From: Simkaniaceae bacterium
GTDB lineage: Bacteria > Chlamydiota > Chlamydiia > Chlamydiales > JACRBE01
Reading direction: 5' to 3'
Assembly (NCBI GenBank): GCA_021734805.1
Contig: JAIPIG010000023.1
Span: 1-37,791, forward strand
Length of the DNA: 37,791 nucleotides
Every line of letters begins with the position of its first letter. Positions within the stretch are counted from its first letter, which is position 1. Of the stretch, positions 15,666 through 24,719 are shown piece by piece. Position numbers and translations under genes: made by a program. The notes under the pieces were generated by a model. It did no database searches, was not told the DNA's origin, and saw nothing but the letters and a program-made list of their open reading frames with translations.

Positions 15666-16722
15666 AATTAGACAAACACTCAAACCCTTTTCCCATCAAA
15701 TTCCGACCCGCTGTTTAATTCCAAAAACAACAGTGGCTGTTGCATTTGCGCCCGGGATTCTTAAATTTCAAGATTTCATATCAGATCAAGAGTTCTCCCT
15801 ATCGATGGAAGTGAAAGGCCCCATTTCCAATTTTACCGTTGAACAAGAAATCGACCGGGGAAAAGTGATTGTGTTCATGGAAACGGCAACCGGTTACTTT
15901 CGCTATGTGATGTTTCGAGATCGAGAAAACTTGATATTAAAATTTGAGAAAATGCCCCGTAAAGGTATCCTTATTGATTTTCAAAATGTCAAAGATGTCT
16001 ATTTTAAAAAAGACGAGCTGATTCTCTTTAAGATGCCATATACCCCTCCGATGGGAAAAAGAGCGCAGCTCTTTTTGGGATGCAATAAAGCTCAAGATGC
16101 CGAACTTATTGCGCGCCGAAGCGATCTGAAAGAAATTCTCCCCCTCCTATTTGCGCTTGCTCAAGAGACGCCAATAATTGATGAAGAAATCAAAATGGAA
16201 GGGGCATTTGAGCTCTTTGGACATTTAAAACAGCATTTAGAAGAGAGGGATTTAAAAAAGGCGGAAACCGATCTTCTAGCGCTCTACGGAGCCGGTTTTG
16301 AAGACATGTTTATTCCCAGAGCCAATGATACTGATTTTCAAGGGGTTACAAAAACCACTTCAACCCAAAATCCGGCTCTGATATTAAATCAACTTAAGTC
16401 ATTGATCCTAAGTCTGTTTGTAAAAATAGAAGGGGAGGAAATCTATATTTTGCCTCACCTGCTCCCGTCTTTCGTTTCGGGAAGATTAAAAGGGGTAACA
16501 ACTTCATTTGGTAAAATTGACCTCGAATGGAGTAAAAAACAGCTGAAACGAGTTGCGATCTATGCAACGGATAATCAAAAGCTTATAATCAAATTCCCCA
16601 AGAAACTCAAGAGCTATCGGCTCACAGTTGACCGCTGGTGGACCGATACGGAACGCCTAACTCACTCACCCTTAAGGGTTATTGCAAAGCACAATTATTA
16701 TTTAGATCGCTTTAAAAACTGA
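15652..16722 (+). CDS. Hypothetical protein, 356 residues
   Basis: No family is recognised. The protein is soluble, with no signal peptide or membrane segment. Its first half is rich in predicted strands (SLSMEVKGPISNFTVEQEID, GKVIVFMETATGYFRYVMF), and the second half mixes helices with another strand-rich segment. It overlaps mtaB by 14 bases, so it is probably translated in concert. I chose the ATG at 15652 (MFTIKIRQ) because the longer reading from 15622 lies wholly inside mtaB. Chlamydial genomes often carry an uncharacterised conserved gene near glgB, and this may be it, but that is unproven. Confidence 0.7.
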   Translation: MFTIKIRQTLKPFSHQIPTRCLIPKTTVAVAFAPGILKFQDFISDQEFSLSMEVKGPISNFTVEQEIDRGKVIVFMETATGYFRYVMFRDRENLILKFEKMPRKGILIDFQNVKDVYFKKDELILFKMPYTPPMGKRAQLFLGCNKAQDAELIARRSDLKEILPLLFALAQETPIIDEEIKMEGAFELFGHLKQHLEERDLKKAETDLLALYGAGFEDMFIPRANDTDFQGVTKTTSTQNPALILNQLKSLILSLFVKIEGEEIYILPHLLPSFVSGRLKGVTTSFGKIDLEWSKKQLKRVAIYATDNQKLIIKFPKKLKSYRLTVDRWWTDTERLTHSPLRVIAKHNYYLDRFKN

Positions 16723-16743
16723 TATAATAAATTCAAATTATGT

Positions 16744-16773
16744 TATAATAGTTATATAAATACATAACTATTA
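16744..16773 (+). promoter_or_regulatory. Possible promoter with an overlapping palindrome
   Basis: TATAAT at 16744-16749 lies about 35 bases ahead of the lipase gene. It overlaps the perfect inverted repeat TAATAGTTAT (16746-16755) / ATAACTATTA (16764-16773), which leaves an 8-base spacer. No good -35 box is visible. A palindrome over the start region could be an operator, or a hairpin at the RNA 5' end. Base composition here is very A/T rich. Confidence 0.35.
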
Positions 16774-16783
16774 GAAATATAAT

Positions 16784-18106
16784 ATGAATAGACCTGTTAA
16801 TAATTCTCTTTCTGCTCCGCTTTTATCGGCAGTCTCTTCACAACATGAGGAAGGGGGCGATAGCCCCATTGTAACTATTGCTAATAGAGTATTTGATGGT
16901 GCTATGTTTGCCGGTTCCAATACCGTGAGTTCGAATCCGCATAAGACGGGAATACACTCACTTAAAGACATCGCTAAGATGCTGAAAGGGATACATAACG
17001 ACTATAACGAAAAAATAGAAGATCGAAATCCTCTAATTTTCCAAAAAATGGTGATGGAGCTCGTTGCAAAGTGTTTGACTTATTCGAAGATTGATACGGA
17101 TGAAGAGTGTTTTATTCCGCAATTAGATGATGAGGGAAATTCGGTTTTAGTGGGCTACAAAACGATGGCTTCTGATTTAGGCGATGGTAATCTAGCCTAT
17201 ATATTTAGGCCCAGTAATGATTGCAAATTTGCTCATCCCATTATTTCATTTCGAGGGACTTCTCCCGCTAACTTTAGTACAGTGAGATCATCGCTCGGTC
17301 TAAGAGGAATGAGCGGATTATTAACGGGATTTTATGCAAGTGTTGGAGATCGGGTTGTTCAATCAAATAAACATGAGTTTATAGAAATTCTAAAAGAACT
17401 CCAAGAAGAACATGGCAAAAAAACTAGACTTACCGGACATAGTCTTGGGGGTGCGATTGCACAAAAAATGATGATTGAAGAAGGAATTTATGATCAAGTT
17501 GAACAAGTGATGGCATTTAATGCCCCCTCAATTAATCGATCAGCATGCCATCAATGGAATCAACTTGTCGCTGCGGGTAAAGTTGAGGATACACAAGCTA
17601 TTGTCTATAACATGAAGGGAGATCCTCTAGTTGATCATACACTCAAAAAACTCAATCATTACTTCATTGGAGAAAAGGTAGAATTAGAGGTTAGCGGATC
17701 AAGGCCGAAAAATTTAAGCTTACATAGTTCAGCCATCGGTTCTCTTGGATGTAGAGAAGTTAGCATTGTAAGAGCAGATACAAGTCGCAGTATGATGATG
17801 ACGGCGTTAATCGGATGTATTCACATTCTTAAACTTCCATTTGCAATCGTTGCTATGGCAATTACATTAGTAACCATTGAACCGATAAATGCTATTTATA
17901 CTATGTTTTCTCAAGACCAATATGATCGATCTCTTAGTAGACACTTAGCGGATAGTTATATCAGAAAATTCAAAGTAGCTCACCCGGCTTTAAGCAAAGC
18001 AAAGATGATTAGTCAATTATGGTTGGATCGTGATTTCAGTTATAGAGCTGAGTTACAAAAAGAAATAAAACCCCAAATGGCATTTTCTGCAGGTCTCGTT
18101 TTGTAA
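16784..18106 (+). CDS. Class 3 lipase-type alpha/beta hydrolase with a C-terminal membrane segment
   Basis: The 440-residue protein contains ISFRGTSPANFS, which forms the strand and oxyanion part of Lipase_3 enzymes, and the nucleophile elbow LTGHSLGGAIAQ with the catalytic Ser. GDPLVDH follows with the likely Asp, and a later His is available. Class 3 lipases act on acylglycerols or phospholipids. A hydrophobic stretch at about residues 345-375 (IHILKLPFAIVAMAITLV) could anchor it to a membrane. No N-terminal signal peptide is seen. In an intracellular bacterium such a protein could act on host lipids, but no secretion signal can be read. There is no clear ribosome binding site, and it is likely transcribed separately from its neighbours. 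Confidence 0.8.
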   Translation: MNRPVNNSLSAPLLSAVSSQHEEGGDSPIVTIANRVFDGAMFAGSNTVSSNPHKTGIHSLKDIAKMLKGIHNDYNEKIEDRNPLIFQKMVMELVAKCLTYSKIDTDEECFIPQLDDEGNSVLVGYKTMASDLGDGNLAYIFRPSNDCKFAHPIISFRGTSPANFSTVRSSLGLRGMSGLLTGFYASVGDRVVQSNKHEFIEILKELQEEHGKKTRLTGHSLGGAIAQKMMIEEGIYDQVEQVMAFNAPSINRSACHQWNQLVAAGKVEDTQAIVYNMKGDPLVDHTLKKLNHYFIGEKVELEVSGSRPKNLSLHSSAIGSLGCREVSIVRADTSRSMMMTALIGCIHILKLPFAIVAMAITLVTIEPINAIYTMFSQDQYDRSLSRHLADSYIRKFKVAHPALSKAKMISQLWLDRDFSYRAELQKEIKPQMAFSAGLVL

Positions 18107-18121
18107 TTGATTAATAATCTG

Positions 18122-18136
18122 AGTTGCAAAGTCGAG
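18122..18136. repeat. Isolated end of the 10118-type element
   Basis: AGTTGCAAAGTCGAG is identical over 15 bases to the inverted left end of the element at 10118-10300. No second end is visible nearby, so this would be a remnant. The rest of the 18107-18283 gap shows nothing I can name. Confidence 0.45.
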
Positions 18137-18283
18137 CTCTATGAGAATCATGAAAATGATCCATGTGCTCGCAATCCAATTTCTTCATTTATTTTGGTTA
18201 TAGAGGACTCTCTTATTTGATTTCTTTATGGGGATGCATTATATATTCGGAATATCCTATCAAACGATAGTTCTGAGTCTGAT

Positions 18284-20362
18284 ATGTATGAATCGCCCCA
18301 TTCTTTTTTAGGTCCGCATGATCATGTGGTGCGTGTTTATTTCCCTGATGCCGAGAAGATAGAGATTGAAATTGAGGGACAAAAAAGGGCAATGCAGGCA
18401 ACCCGGGATGGGGTGTTTGAAATTGCAACCAAGCAGACGCTTGGACCCAAAGAATACCGTGTTTGTTATAAAAGCGGGCAGTGGTTTCATGATCCTTATG
18501 CCTTTGCACCGATGTTAACGGAGAGTGATTTCTATCATTTTCTAATGGGCAGGGATGACGCGCTCTATCAACGTCTTGGGGCTCATTTGATGGAAGTCGA
18601 TGGAGTTCAGGGGGTGCGCTTTTCCGTATGGGCACCTTATGCTCAATGCGTTTCTCTTGCCTGTGATCTCAATCATTTTAGCGAATATCTATGGCCGATG
18701 AATAAACTTTCAGGGTGTGGGGTTTGGGAAATTTTTATCCCCGGTGCTTTTGAGGGGATGATATATAAATATGCGATTCGCAACTGCCATGGTCATGTGC
18801 AAATGCGTGCCGATCCCTTTGCTTTTGCATCGGAAAAGCGCCCTTCAACTGCTTCTATGGTGGCCAATATCCACTCCGCTCTATGGACGGATGAAAAGTG
18901 GATTGAGCAGCGAAAGAATCGCAATCACAATTGTCTTCCGATGAATATTTATGAGGTGCATTTAGGTTCATGGAGGCGCCGGGACGGGCAATTCATGAAC
19001 TATCGCGATATTGCAGTCGAGCTCGCTCAGTATTGCAAAGAGATGCATTATACGCATATTGAAATGATGCCTATTACGGAACATCCTCTTGATGAATCAT
19101 GGGGGTATCAGGTGACGGGATATTTTGCTGCGACATCGCGCTTTGGCTCAGTGCAAGATTTTCAGTTTTTTATGAATCATATGCATCAGGAAGGCCTTTT
19201 TGTGATTCTCGATTGGGTAGGAGGGCATTTTCCAACAGATGTCTTTGCCCTAGCTCAATTTGACGGAAGCTGTCTTTATGAATATAGTGATCCTCAAAAG
19301 GGATTTCATCCCCATTGGAATACGCTCATTTTTGATTATGGAAAGCCGCAAGTGGCCAATTTTTTGCTGGCTTCGGTTGCCTATTGGGCTGAGGTGATGC
19401 ATCTCGATGGATTTCGACTGGATGCCGTCTCATCGATGATTTATTTGAGCTTTGGGCGGGATCCGGGGCAATGGAGGCCGAATCAATATGGCGGTCCTGA
19501 GAATTTAGAAGCCGTAGCTTTTTTAAGACAGCTCAATACGCTTGTTCATGAAAAGTTTCCGGGTGTGATCACCATTGCAGAAGAGTCGAGCGCTTACCCC
19601 CTTGTGAGCTTCCCCATTAGTCAGGGTGGGCTCGGATTTGATTTCAAATCGAATCTTGGTTGGATGAATGACACGTTAAAATATTTTTCGACGGATTTTC
19701 CTTATCGCGCGCACCGTCATGATTTGATCACATTTTATCTCATGTATGCATTTAGCGAGCATTTTGCTCTCTTTTTATCTCATGACGAAGTTGTCCATGA
19801 AAAGCGCTCATTAATTGGAAAAATGCCGGGGAATCAAGCGCAGCAATTTGCTAATGCCCGGCTTTTATACACGATGATGATGACCCTGCCCGGCAAAAAA
19901 CTCATTTTCATGGGAGGGGAGTTTGCACAATGGAATGAATGGTATGAAAAAGAGGAGATCCATTGGTTTTTGCTCGCTTATCCCACACATCAAGGAATGC
20001 AGCGGTGTGTAAAAGCAATCAATAAGCTCTATCTCGATGTGCCGTCATTTTGGGAAAGTGATCATATGCCACATGGATTTCAGTGGATCGCTTGTGATGA
20101 TCGGGGGGGAGGAGTCATCTCTTACTTGAGAAAAGGTGGGGGGCTCGAACATTTGGTGATTCATAACTTTAGCCAAAATCAGTATCCGGAGTATACTATT
20201 CATATTCATACTCTTTCATCTATCAAAGAAGTTTTTAACAGTGAATCGGAGCTATTTATGGGGTGTGGTCTGATCAATTCCAATCTCACAGTTGATCAGG
20301 GGAGAGTCAATTTTTCGTTAGCTCCTTTTGTAACGGCAATTTTTGAGGTCAAATTTGGTTAA
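18284..20362 (+). CDS. glgB: 1,4-alpha-glucan branching enzyme
   Basis: GlgB creates alpha-1,6 branches in glycogen. The 692-residue protein has two N-terminal beta-sandwich (CBM48-like) parts, the second around VRFSVWAPYAQCVSLACDLNHF. The GH13 barrel carries YEVHLGSW, the nucleophile DGFRLDAVSSM (Asp380), AEESS (Glu433) and FLSHDEVVH. Length and order fit GlgB. One variation is DWVGGHFP where most members have DWVPAHFP. Glycogen metabolism is a conserved chlamydial trait. The stop is followed eight bases later by the ligA start. Confidence 0.97.
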   Translation: MYESPHSFLGPHDHVVRVYFPDAEKIEIEIEGQKRAMQATRDGVFEIATKQTLGPKEYRVCYKSGQWFHDPYAFAPMLTESDFYHFLMGRDDALYQRLGAHLMEVDGVQGVRFSVWAPYAQCVSLACDLNHFSEYLWPMNKLSGCGVWEIFIPGAFEGMIYKYAIRNCHGHVQMRADPFAFASEKRPSTASMVANIHSALWTDEKWIEQRKNRNHNCLPMNIYEVHLGSWRRRDGQFMNYRDIAVELAQYCKEMHYTHIEMMPITEHPLDESWGYQVTGYFAATSRFGSVQDFQFFMNHMHQEGLFVILDWVGGHFPTDVFALAQFDGSCLYEYSDPQKGFHPHWNTLIFDYGKPQVANFLLASVAYWAEVMHLDGFRLDAVSSMIYLSFGRDPGQWRPNQYGGPENLEAVAFLRQLNTLVHEKFPGVITIAEESSAYPLVSFPISQGGLGFDFKSNLGWMNDTLKYFSTDFPYRAHRHDLITFYLMYAFSEHFALFLSHDEVVHEKRSLIGKMPGNQAQQFANARLLYTMMMTLPGKKLIFMGGEFAQWNEWYEKEEIHWFLLAYPTHQGMQRCVKAINKLYLDVPSFWESDHMPHGFQWIACDDRGGGVISYLRKGGGLEHLVIHNFSQNQYPEYTIHIHTLSSIKEVFNSESELFMGCGLINSNLTVDQGRVNFSLAPFVTAIFEVKFG

Positions 20363-20369
20363 AAGGTGC

Positions 20370-22373
20370 ATGACATACGAAGACTATATTCAACTGATTG
20401 AAACAATCAGACATCACGATATGCTCTACTATATCGAAAATCGCCCCCGGATCAGCGATTACGAATATGATATGCTCTACAAGGATCTCGAAGCGATGGA
20501 GCAAGAGCATCCCGATTGGACTTTGGCTTCTTCTCCTACACAGACGATCTCTGATTCGAGCCACTCGGGCTTTAAGCAAAAAAGCCATGCAGCGCCGATG
20601 CTCTCTTTAGCCAATACCTATAGTGAAGAAGAACTTGCAGATTTTATTAAAAGGACGAAAAAGCTGCTCGAGCGGTATGAGCCTATCTTTTTTGTCGAAT
20701 ATAAGATGGATGGGCTTGCTATTTCCCTTCGTTATGAAAAGGGCGTCTTAGTTTGTGGGCTGACGCGAGGCGATGGGAAAAAGGGAGATGATATCACACA
20801 AAACGTGAAGGCAATTAAAAATTTACCATTTCGTTTAAAAGGTAAAAATATTCCCGATGTTTTAGAAGTAAGAGCTGAAGTCTTTATGCCTGTTAAAGTC
20901 TTTGAAGAGCTCAATGCAAAACGCAAGGCAGTAGCGGAGGAGCTTTGGGCAAATCCTCGGAATGCGGCCGCGGGGTCTTTAAAACTACTCGATGTGCGTG
21001 AAGTCTATAAACGCAAACTCGATCTCATTGCATTTGGTATCATTGAGGATTCAAGTCATGGGGTTGATTTCCAAAAAGATGTAGCTCACTATTTAAAAAA
21101 TTTGGGATTCCCCACATTCGCTCATGATCAAATGGCCATTGCAAAGAATGTGGATGAGATCATGCTTTTTGCTCAGCGTGTTGAAAAAGAGCGGGGAACA
21201 CTTCCTTTTGAAATCGATGGCATTGTGATTAAACTCGATGATATTAAGCATAGAGAACGACTCGGAACCACAGCAAAGACACCGCGGTGGGCCGTTGCTT
21301 ATAAATTTGCGGCACAAAAAGCAAAGACTCTGATCGAGGATATTACCACTCAAGTGGGGCGCACGGGGGTATTAACCCCGGTTGCAGAACTCAAGCCGGT
21401 CTTTGTTTCGGGAAGTACCATTGCAAGAGCAACACTCCACAATATCGATGAGATCCATCGCAAAGATATTCGCATTGGCGATACGGTTTGGATTGAAAAG
21501 GGGGGCGATGTGATTCCCAAAGTGGTTGAGGTTGACTACTCCGAGAGAAAAGAAGGGGCACCGGCATGGTCAATGCCTACGCTATGTCCGAGCTGTGGAT
21601 CGCCTGTTATGCAAGAAGAGGGAGAGGTAGCCTTTCGCTGCATCAATCATCAAGAATGTCCTGCGCAAAACTTAAAAAAGTTGATCTTTTTTGCTTCCAA
21701 AGAAGCCATGGATATTGAAAACCTTGGGGAGAAAATTGTAGAAAAGTTGGCCCAAGCCCATCTTTTGCAAAAATTTTCCGATATTTATCGCCTTAAAAAA
21801 GAAGTTTTGCTGTCTATCGAGGGGTTTAAAGATAAATCGGCTCAAAACTTAATCGATTCAATTGAAGATTCAAAGAAAAGGGAGTTTTACCGTTTTATTT
21901 TAGCTCTTGGAATCAAACATGTCGGAAAGGGAATTGCCGAATTGATCGCTAACTATTGTAGAAGCTTAGATGCATTTATTAATCTCACTGAAGAGGAGCT
22001 GATCGCTCTCGAAGGTGTTGGTGAAAAAGTGGCTCAATCAGTCGTCGATTATTTAGATAATCCGGTGCATATCGATGAGATTAATACGCTCCTTCAGCTC
22101 GGCGTTACTCCCACGATGCCCAAGCAAAAGCATATAAAAGAGCACCCTTTCAATGGAAAAACGTTTGTATTGACAGGGTCTCTTGAAGCATTTACCCGCT
22201 CGCAAGCGGCAGCATTGATTAAAGAGAGAGGGGGGAAGGTGGCCGGATCCGTTTCTGCTAAAACCGATTATCTCTTGTACGGTGACGATGCAGGATCCAA
22301 ACTCAAAAAAGCCGAATCGCTCCATATTTCTTTAATGAGTGAGGCCGAATTCAAAAAGCATCTTGCAGAATGA
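20370..22373 (+). CDS. ligA: NAD-dependent DNA ligase
   Basis: LigA seals nicks in replication and repair using NAD. The 667-residue protein has domain Ia with ISDYEYD, the adenylation motif EYKMDGLAIS (Lys112), LTRGDGKKGDD and ANPRNAAAGS. An OB fold follows, then a Cys4 zinc finger (CPSC...CINHQEC), helix-hairpin-helix repeats (LIALEGVGEKVAQSV) and a C-terminal BRCT domain (FNGKTFVLTGSL onward). All domains are present. The ATG at 20370 is chosen; upstream in-frame codons lie in the end of glgB. AAAAGG lies close ahead of it. Confidence 0.98.
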   Translation: MTYEDYIQLIETIRHHDMLYYIENRPRISDYEYDMLYKDLEAMEQEHPDWTLASSPTQTISDSSHSGFKQKSHAAPMLSLANTYSEEELADFIKRTKKLLERYEPIFFVEYKMDGLAISLRYEKGVLVCGLTRGDGKKGDDITQNVKAIKNLPFRLKGKNIPDVLEVRAEVFMPVKVFEELNAKRKAVAEELWANPRNAAAGSLKLLDVREVYKRKLDLIAFGIIEDSSHGVDFQKDVAHYLKNLGFPTFAHDQMAIAKNVDEIMLFAQRVEKERGTLPFEIDGIVIKLDDIKHRERLGTTAKTPRWAVAYKFAAQKAKTLIEDITTQVGRTGVLTPVAELKPVFVSGSTIARATLHNIDEIHRKDIRIGDTVWIEKGGDVIPKVVEVDYSERKEGAPAWSMPTLCPSCGSPVMQEEGEVAFRCINHQECPAQNLKKLIFFASKEAMDIENLGEKIVEKLAQAHLLQKFSDIYRLKKEVLLSIEGFKDKSAQNLIDSIEDSKKREFYRFILALGIKHVGKGIAELIANYCRSLDAFINLTEEELIALEGVGEKVAQSVVDYLDNPVHIDEINTLLQLGVTPTMPKQKHIKEHPFNGKTFVLTGSLEAFTRSQAAALIKERGGKVAGSVSAKTDYLLYGDDAGSKLKKAESLHISLMSEAEFKKHLAE

Positions 22374-22421
22374 ATCAAGAAATTATAAAGTAGATTTTTA
22401 ATTTGCTGTAAGGGGTCGATT

Positions 22422-23009
22422 ATGGGTGCGATTATCAAGGGGACAATTTTAGGAGCGATCATCGCCTATGTCTGGATGGTTGTTTCTTGGATGGTATTGC
22501 CTTGGCATACGATGACATATAAAGAGTTTAAAAGCGGCGCAAGTGTTCAAACAACGATCATGCGCAATATTGGAAATGAGCGCGCTATTTATCTTTTTCC
22601 CTCCCCAAAGGGGATGGAAAGGGAAGCGGAAGAAACGGCTGAAGGAAAACAAAAGCTCGGCGCAAAGAATCAAATTTTTATGTTTGCCGCGATTAACCCT
22701 TCTCTATCAGATGCGATTAATCCAATGACTTATGTCTATGCATTTATTATTCAGATAATGACCGCTTTTTTTGTGACATGGCTCACTAAAATGTCGGGGA
22801 TTATTCATTACGTGGGCAGGTTGTTTTTTGTTGTCGGAATTGCCTGTGCTGCAGGGTGTATGATCTATCTGCCCTTCTGGAATTGGTGGCAGTTTTCTAA
22901 TATCTTTACAGCCATTGGATTTGCCGATCTCATTGTTACCTGGTTTTTAGCGGGACTTGTCATAGCCGCATTTACAGGAAGAAAAACACACCCCATCGGA
23001 CTACAGTAA
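22422..23009 (+). CDS. Hypothetical four-helix membrane protein
   Basis: The 195-residue protein has hydrophobic segments at about residues 5-28, 103-122, 127-150 and 158-182. Between the first and second there is a hydrophilic loop of about 70 residues that includes YLFPSPKGMEREAEE. I do not recognise a family with certainty; proteins of this size and layout are found as conserved 'inner membrane' proteins in chlamydiae and other bacteria. AAGGGG lies seven bases before the ATG. It follows ligA by 48 bases but has no evident functional tie to it. Confidence 0.75.
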   Translation: MGAIIKGTILGAIIAYVWMVVSWMVLPWHTMTYKEFKSGASVQTTIMRNIGNERAIYLFPSPKGMEREAEETAEGKQKLGAKNQIFMFAAINPSLSDAINPMTYVYAFIIQIMTAFFVTWLTKMSGIIHYVGRLFFVVGIACAAGCMIYLPFWNWWQFSNIFTAIGFADLIVTWFLAGLVIAAFTGRKTHPIGLQ

Positions 23010-23044
23010 TAACGCGATGAGAGAGTCTTCTGAAACGGAAAATT

Positions 23045-23121
23045 GAGGCTAAGCTGCCATCTCGTCTTGTTCAGGGACAAGCTCTCACGCGGCCCGGGCG
23101 GATAGTGATAGCCGATATTCC
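23045..23121. repeat. Dispersed repeat, copy 2 (partner at 1363)
   Basis: GAGGCTAAGCTGCCATCTCG, GACAAGCT, CACGCGGC and AGCCGATATTCC align with 1363-1432 in the same order. This copy passes straight into the partial B element at 23131. Confidence 0.55.
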
Positions 23122-23130
23122 TTTAAAAAT

Positions 23131-23181
23131 TCAAAGTGCCATCAAAGCTAAAATCCCAATTCTTCAACTCATTTCGGTATA
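23131..23181. repeat. Partial B element, overlapping the miaB 3' end
   Basis: This stretch, from TCAAAGTGCCATCAAAGC to CATTTCGGTATA, matches 25919-25969 with only a few differences. The left end with TATACCGAAAT is missing or decayed. The right end runs 18 bases into miaB and provides its last codons and stop. Confidence 0.8.
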
Positions 23182-24516
23182 TTTTACCGGTTCAGCTAAG
23201 AGAGTCTGGTGGTTGTAGCCATTGACAGTGACGGTTTGGAGCGTTCCGACAAGCGCTTCGGAGCCGGGGAAAATGACATTCTGCCAGCAGCGTGTTCTTC
23301 CTTTAAGCAGCCCGTTTTTGCCCATTTTCTCAACCAGGACTTCTTTTTGCGTGCCGATCATGTTTTGATACTGCTCAACTTGCATAGAATGATAGAGCTC
23401 AAGGAGTTTTTGAAGTCGCTCTTGTTTGATTTCTTCCAAAACATCATCTTTCCATCTCATTGCGGGTGTTCCTTTACGGGCGCTATAGGCAAAGATAAAT
23501 GCAACGGAGAAACCGATCTCTTTAAAGGCGTCATAGGTTTCTTGAAATTCTTCATCCGTCTCTGTGCAAAAGCCGACAATAATATCCGTTCCTAAAGAGA
23601 CGTTGGGGACAATTTCTTTGAGGCGAGCGACTTTTTCAAAATACTCTTCCTTCGTATAAATGCGGTGCATTTTTTTCAAAATGCGGTTAGAACCGGCTTG
23701 AAGGGGGAAATGGACAAATTCACAAAGAGAGGGGAGGTCGCGGATTGCCTGCATTAAGTCAATGGTAATGTCAACAGGGTGAGAGGTCATAAAGCGGATA
23801 CGCTCAATGCCTTCAATTTTGTCGAGTCGATAGAGGAGGTCATGGAAAAGGCAGTTCCAATCGGGTTGATCCTTTCCATAGCTATTAACGTTTTGCCCGA
23901 GAAGTGTAATCTCCTTATAGCCTTGCTGAGCTAGGAGTTTAACCTCTTTTTCAATATCTTCGGGAGGGCGGGAGACTTCTTGCCCCCTTGTGTAAGGAAC
24001 CACGCAGTAGGTGCAGAATTTATTGCAGCCACGGATAATTGAAACATAAGCTTTCACTTTGTCGTCTCTTTCAGCTACAAAGTAGTCGAGATTCTCTTCA
24101 AACTGCTTATGTGTTAAAATCATTTTTTTATTTTTTGCAATCACCTCATCGAGGACATAATCGAGATCGGTAATATTATTCGTTCCAAGGACAAAGTCGA
24201 TATGGGGGAGCTTTTTAAAGAGGCTCTCTTTTTTTGCCATCGCCATACAGCCCGTAACGCCGATAATGGGTTTTCTCTTAGTCCACCTTCCAATTTGCCC
24301 GAGTTTTCCCATGACTTTTCTCTCTGCGAGATCGCGGATTGAGCACGTATTAAAAATTAAAATATCAGCATGCTCTTCATCGAAGACGCGAGCAAGGCCG
24401 CGTTTATTGAGGCTTCCGACCATCAATTCCGTATCGAGCTCATTCATTTGGCAACCGTAAGTGCGAATAAAATAGGTAGAAGGAGTGTGCATGGGTAAAA
24501 AATCCTTTGATCTCAT
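23164..24516 (-). CDS. miaB: tRNA i6A37 methylthiotransferase MiaB
   Basis: MiaB is a radical-SAM enzyme that makes ms2i6A at tRNA position 37. The protein (450 residues from the first ATG) has TYGCQMNELDTE, FNTCSIRDLAERK and VTGCMA with cluster cysteines 22, 58 and 90. The radical-SAM motif CNKFCTYC (164-171) is followed by VVPYTRGQE, and a C-terminal TRAM domain is present. Two oddities: the usual GFPTET reads GFCTET, and the C-terminus YTEMS plus the stop codon is encoded by the inserted B element. The ATG at 24492 (MHTPSTYF) is an alternative start, with AAAGGA ten bases ahead. It is divergent from rplM. Confidence 0.96.
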   Translation of the reverse strand: MRSKDFLPMHTPSTYFIRTYGCQMNELDTELMVGSLNKRGLARVFDEEHADILIFNTCSIRDLAERKVMGKLGQIGRWTKRKPIIGVTGCMAMAKKESLFKKLPHIDFVLGTNNITDLDYVLDEVIAKNKKMILTHKQFEENLDYFVAERDDKVKAYVSIIRGCNKFCTYCVVPYTRGQEVSRPPEDIEKEVKLLAQQGYKEITLLGQNVNSYGKDQPDWNCLFHDLLYRLDKIEGIERIRFMTSHPVDITIDLMQAIRDLPSLCEFVHFPLQAGSNRILKKMHRIYTKEEYFEKVARLKEIVPNVSLGTDIIVGFCTETDEEFQETYDAFKEIGFSVAFIFAYSARKGTPAMRWKDDVLEEIKQERLQKLLELYHSMQVEQYQNMIGTQKEVLVEKMGKNGLLKGRTRCWQNVIFPGSEALVGTLQTVTVNGYNHQTLLAEPVKYTEMS

Positions 24517-24542
24517 AATTTTTTTTAAAGAATAGTTGCTCT

Positions 24543-24571
24543 AGTTTAGTTAAAACTGACTCTTTTGACAA
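24543..24571 (-). promoter_or_regulatory. Likely miaB promoter
   Basis: On the minus strand TTGTCA, exactly 17 bases, then TAAACT, placed 27 bases ahead of the first miaB ATG. This is a good sigma-70-class match. Confidence 0.55.
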
Positions 24572-24597
24572 GAAGAGAAGAAATATTCGGGTTGTTC

Positions 24598-24626
24598 TTG
24601 GCAAAAAAATGCTAAACCCTTATCCT
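24598..24626 (+). promoter_or_regulatory. Likely rplM-rpsI promoter
   Basis: TTGGCA, exactly 17 bases, then TATCCT. The start of transcription would be near 24633, giving a leader of about 87 bases before rplM. Leaders of ribosomal-protein operons are often regulatory, but I see no conserved structure to name. Confidence 0.6.
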
Positions 24627-24719
24627 AGTTACTTCAAAAGATAAAGCCGATTGCCATTGCTCATAAGCATGATAGGCGGCTCAAGAATTAATTACGATGA
24701 AAGGGATTGTGGTATCATC

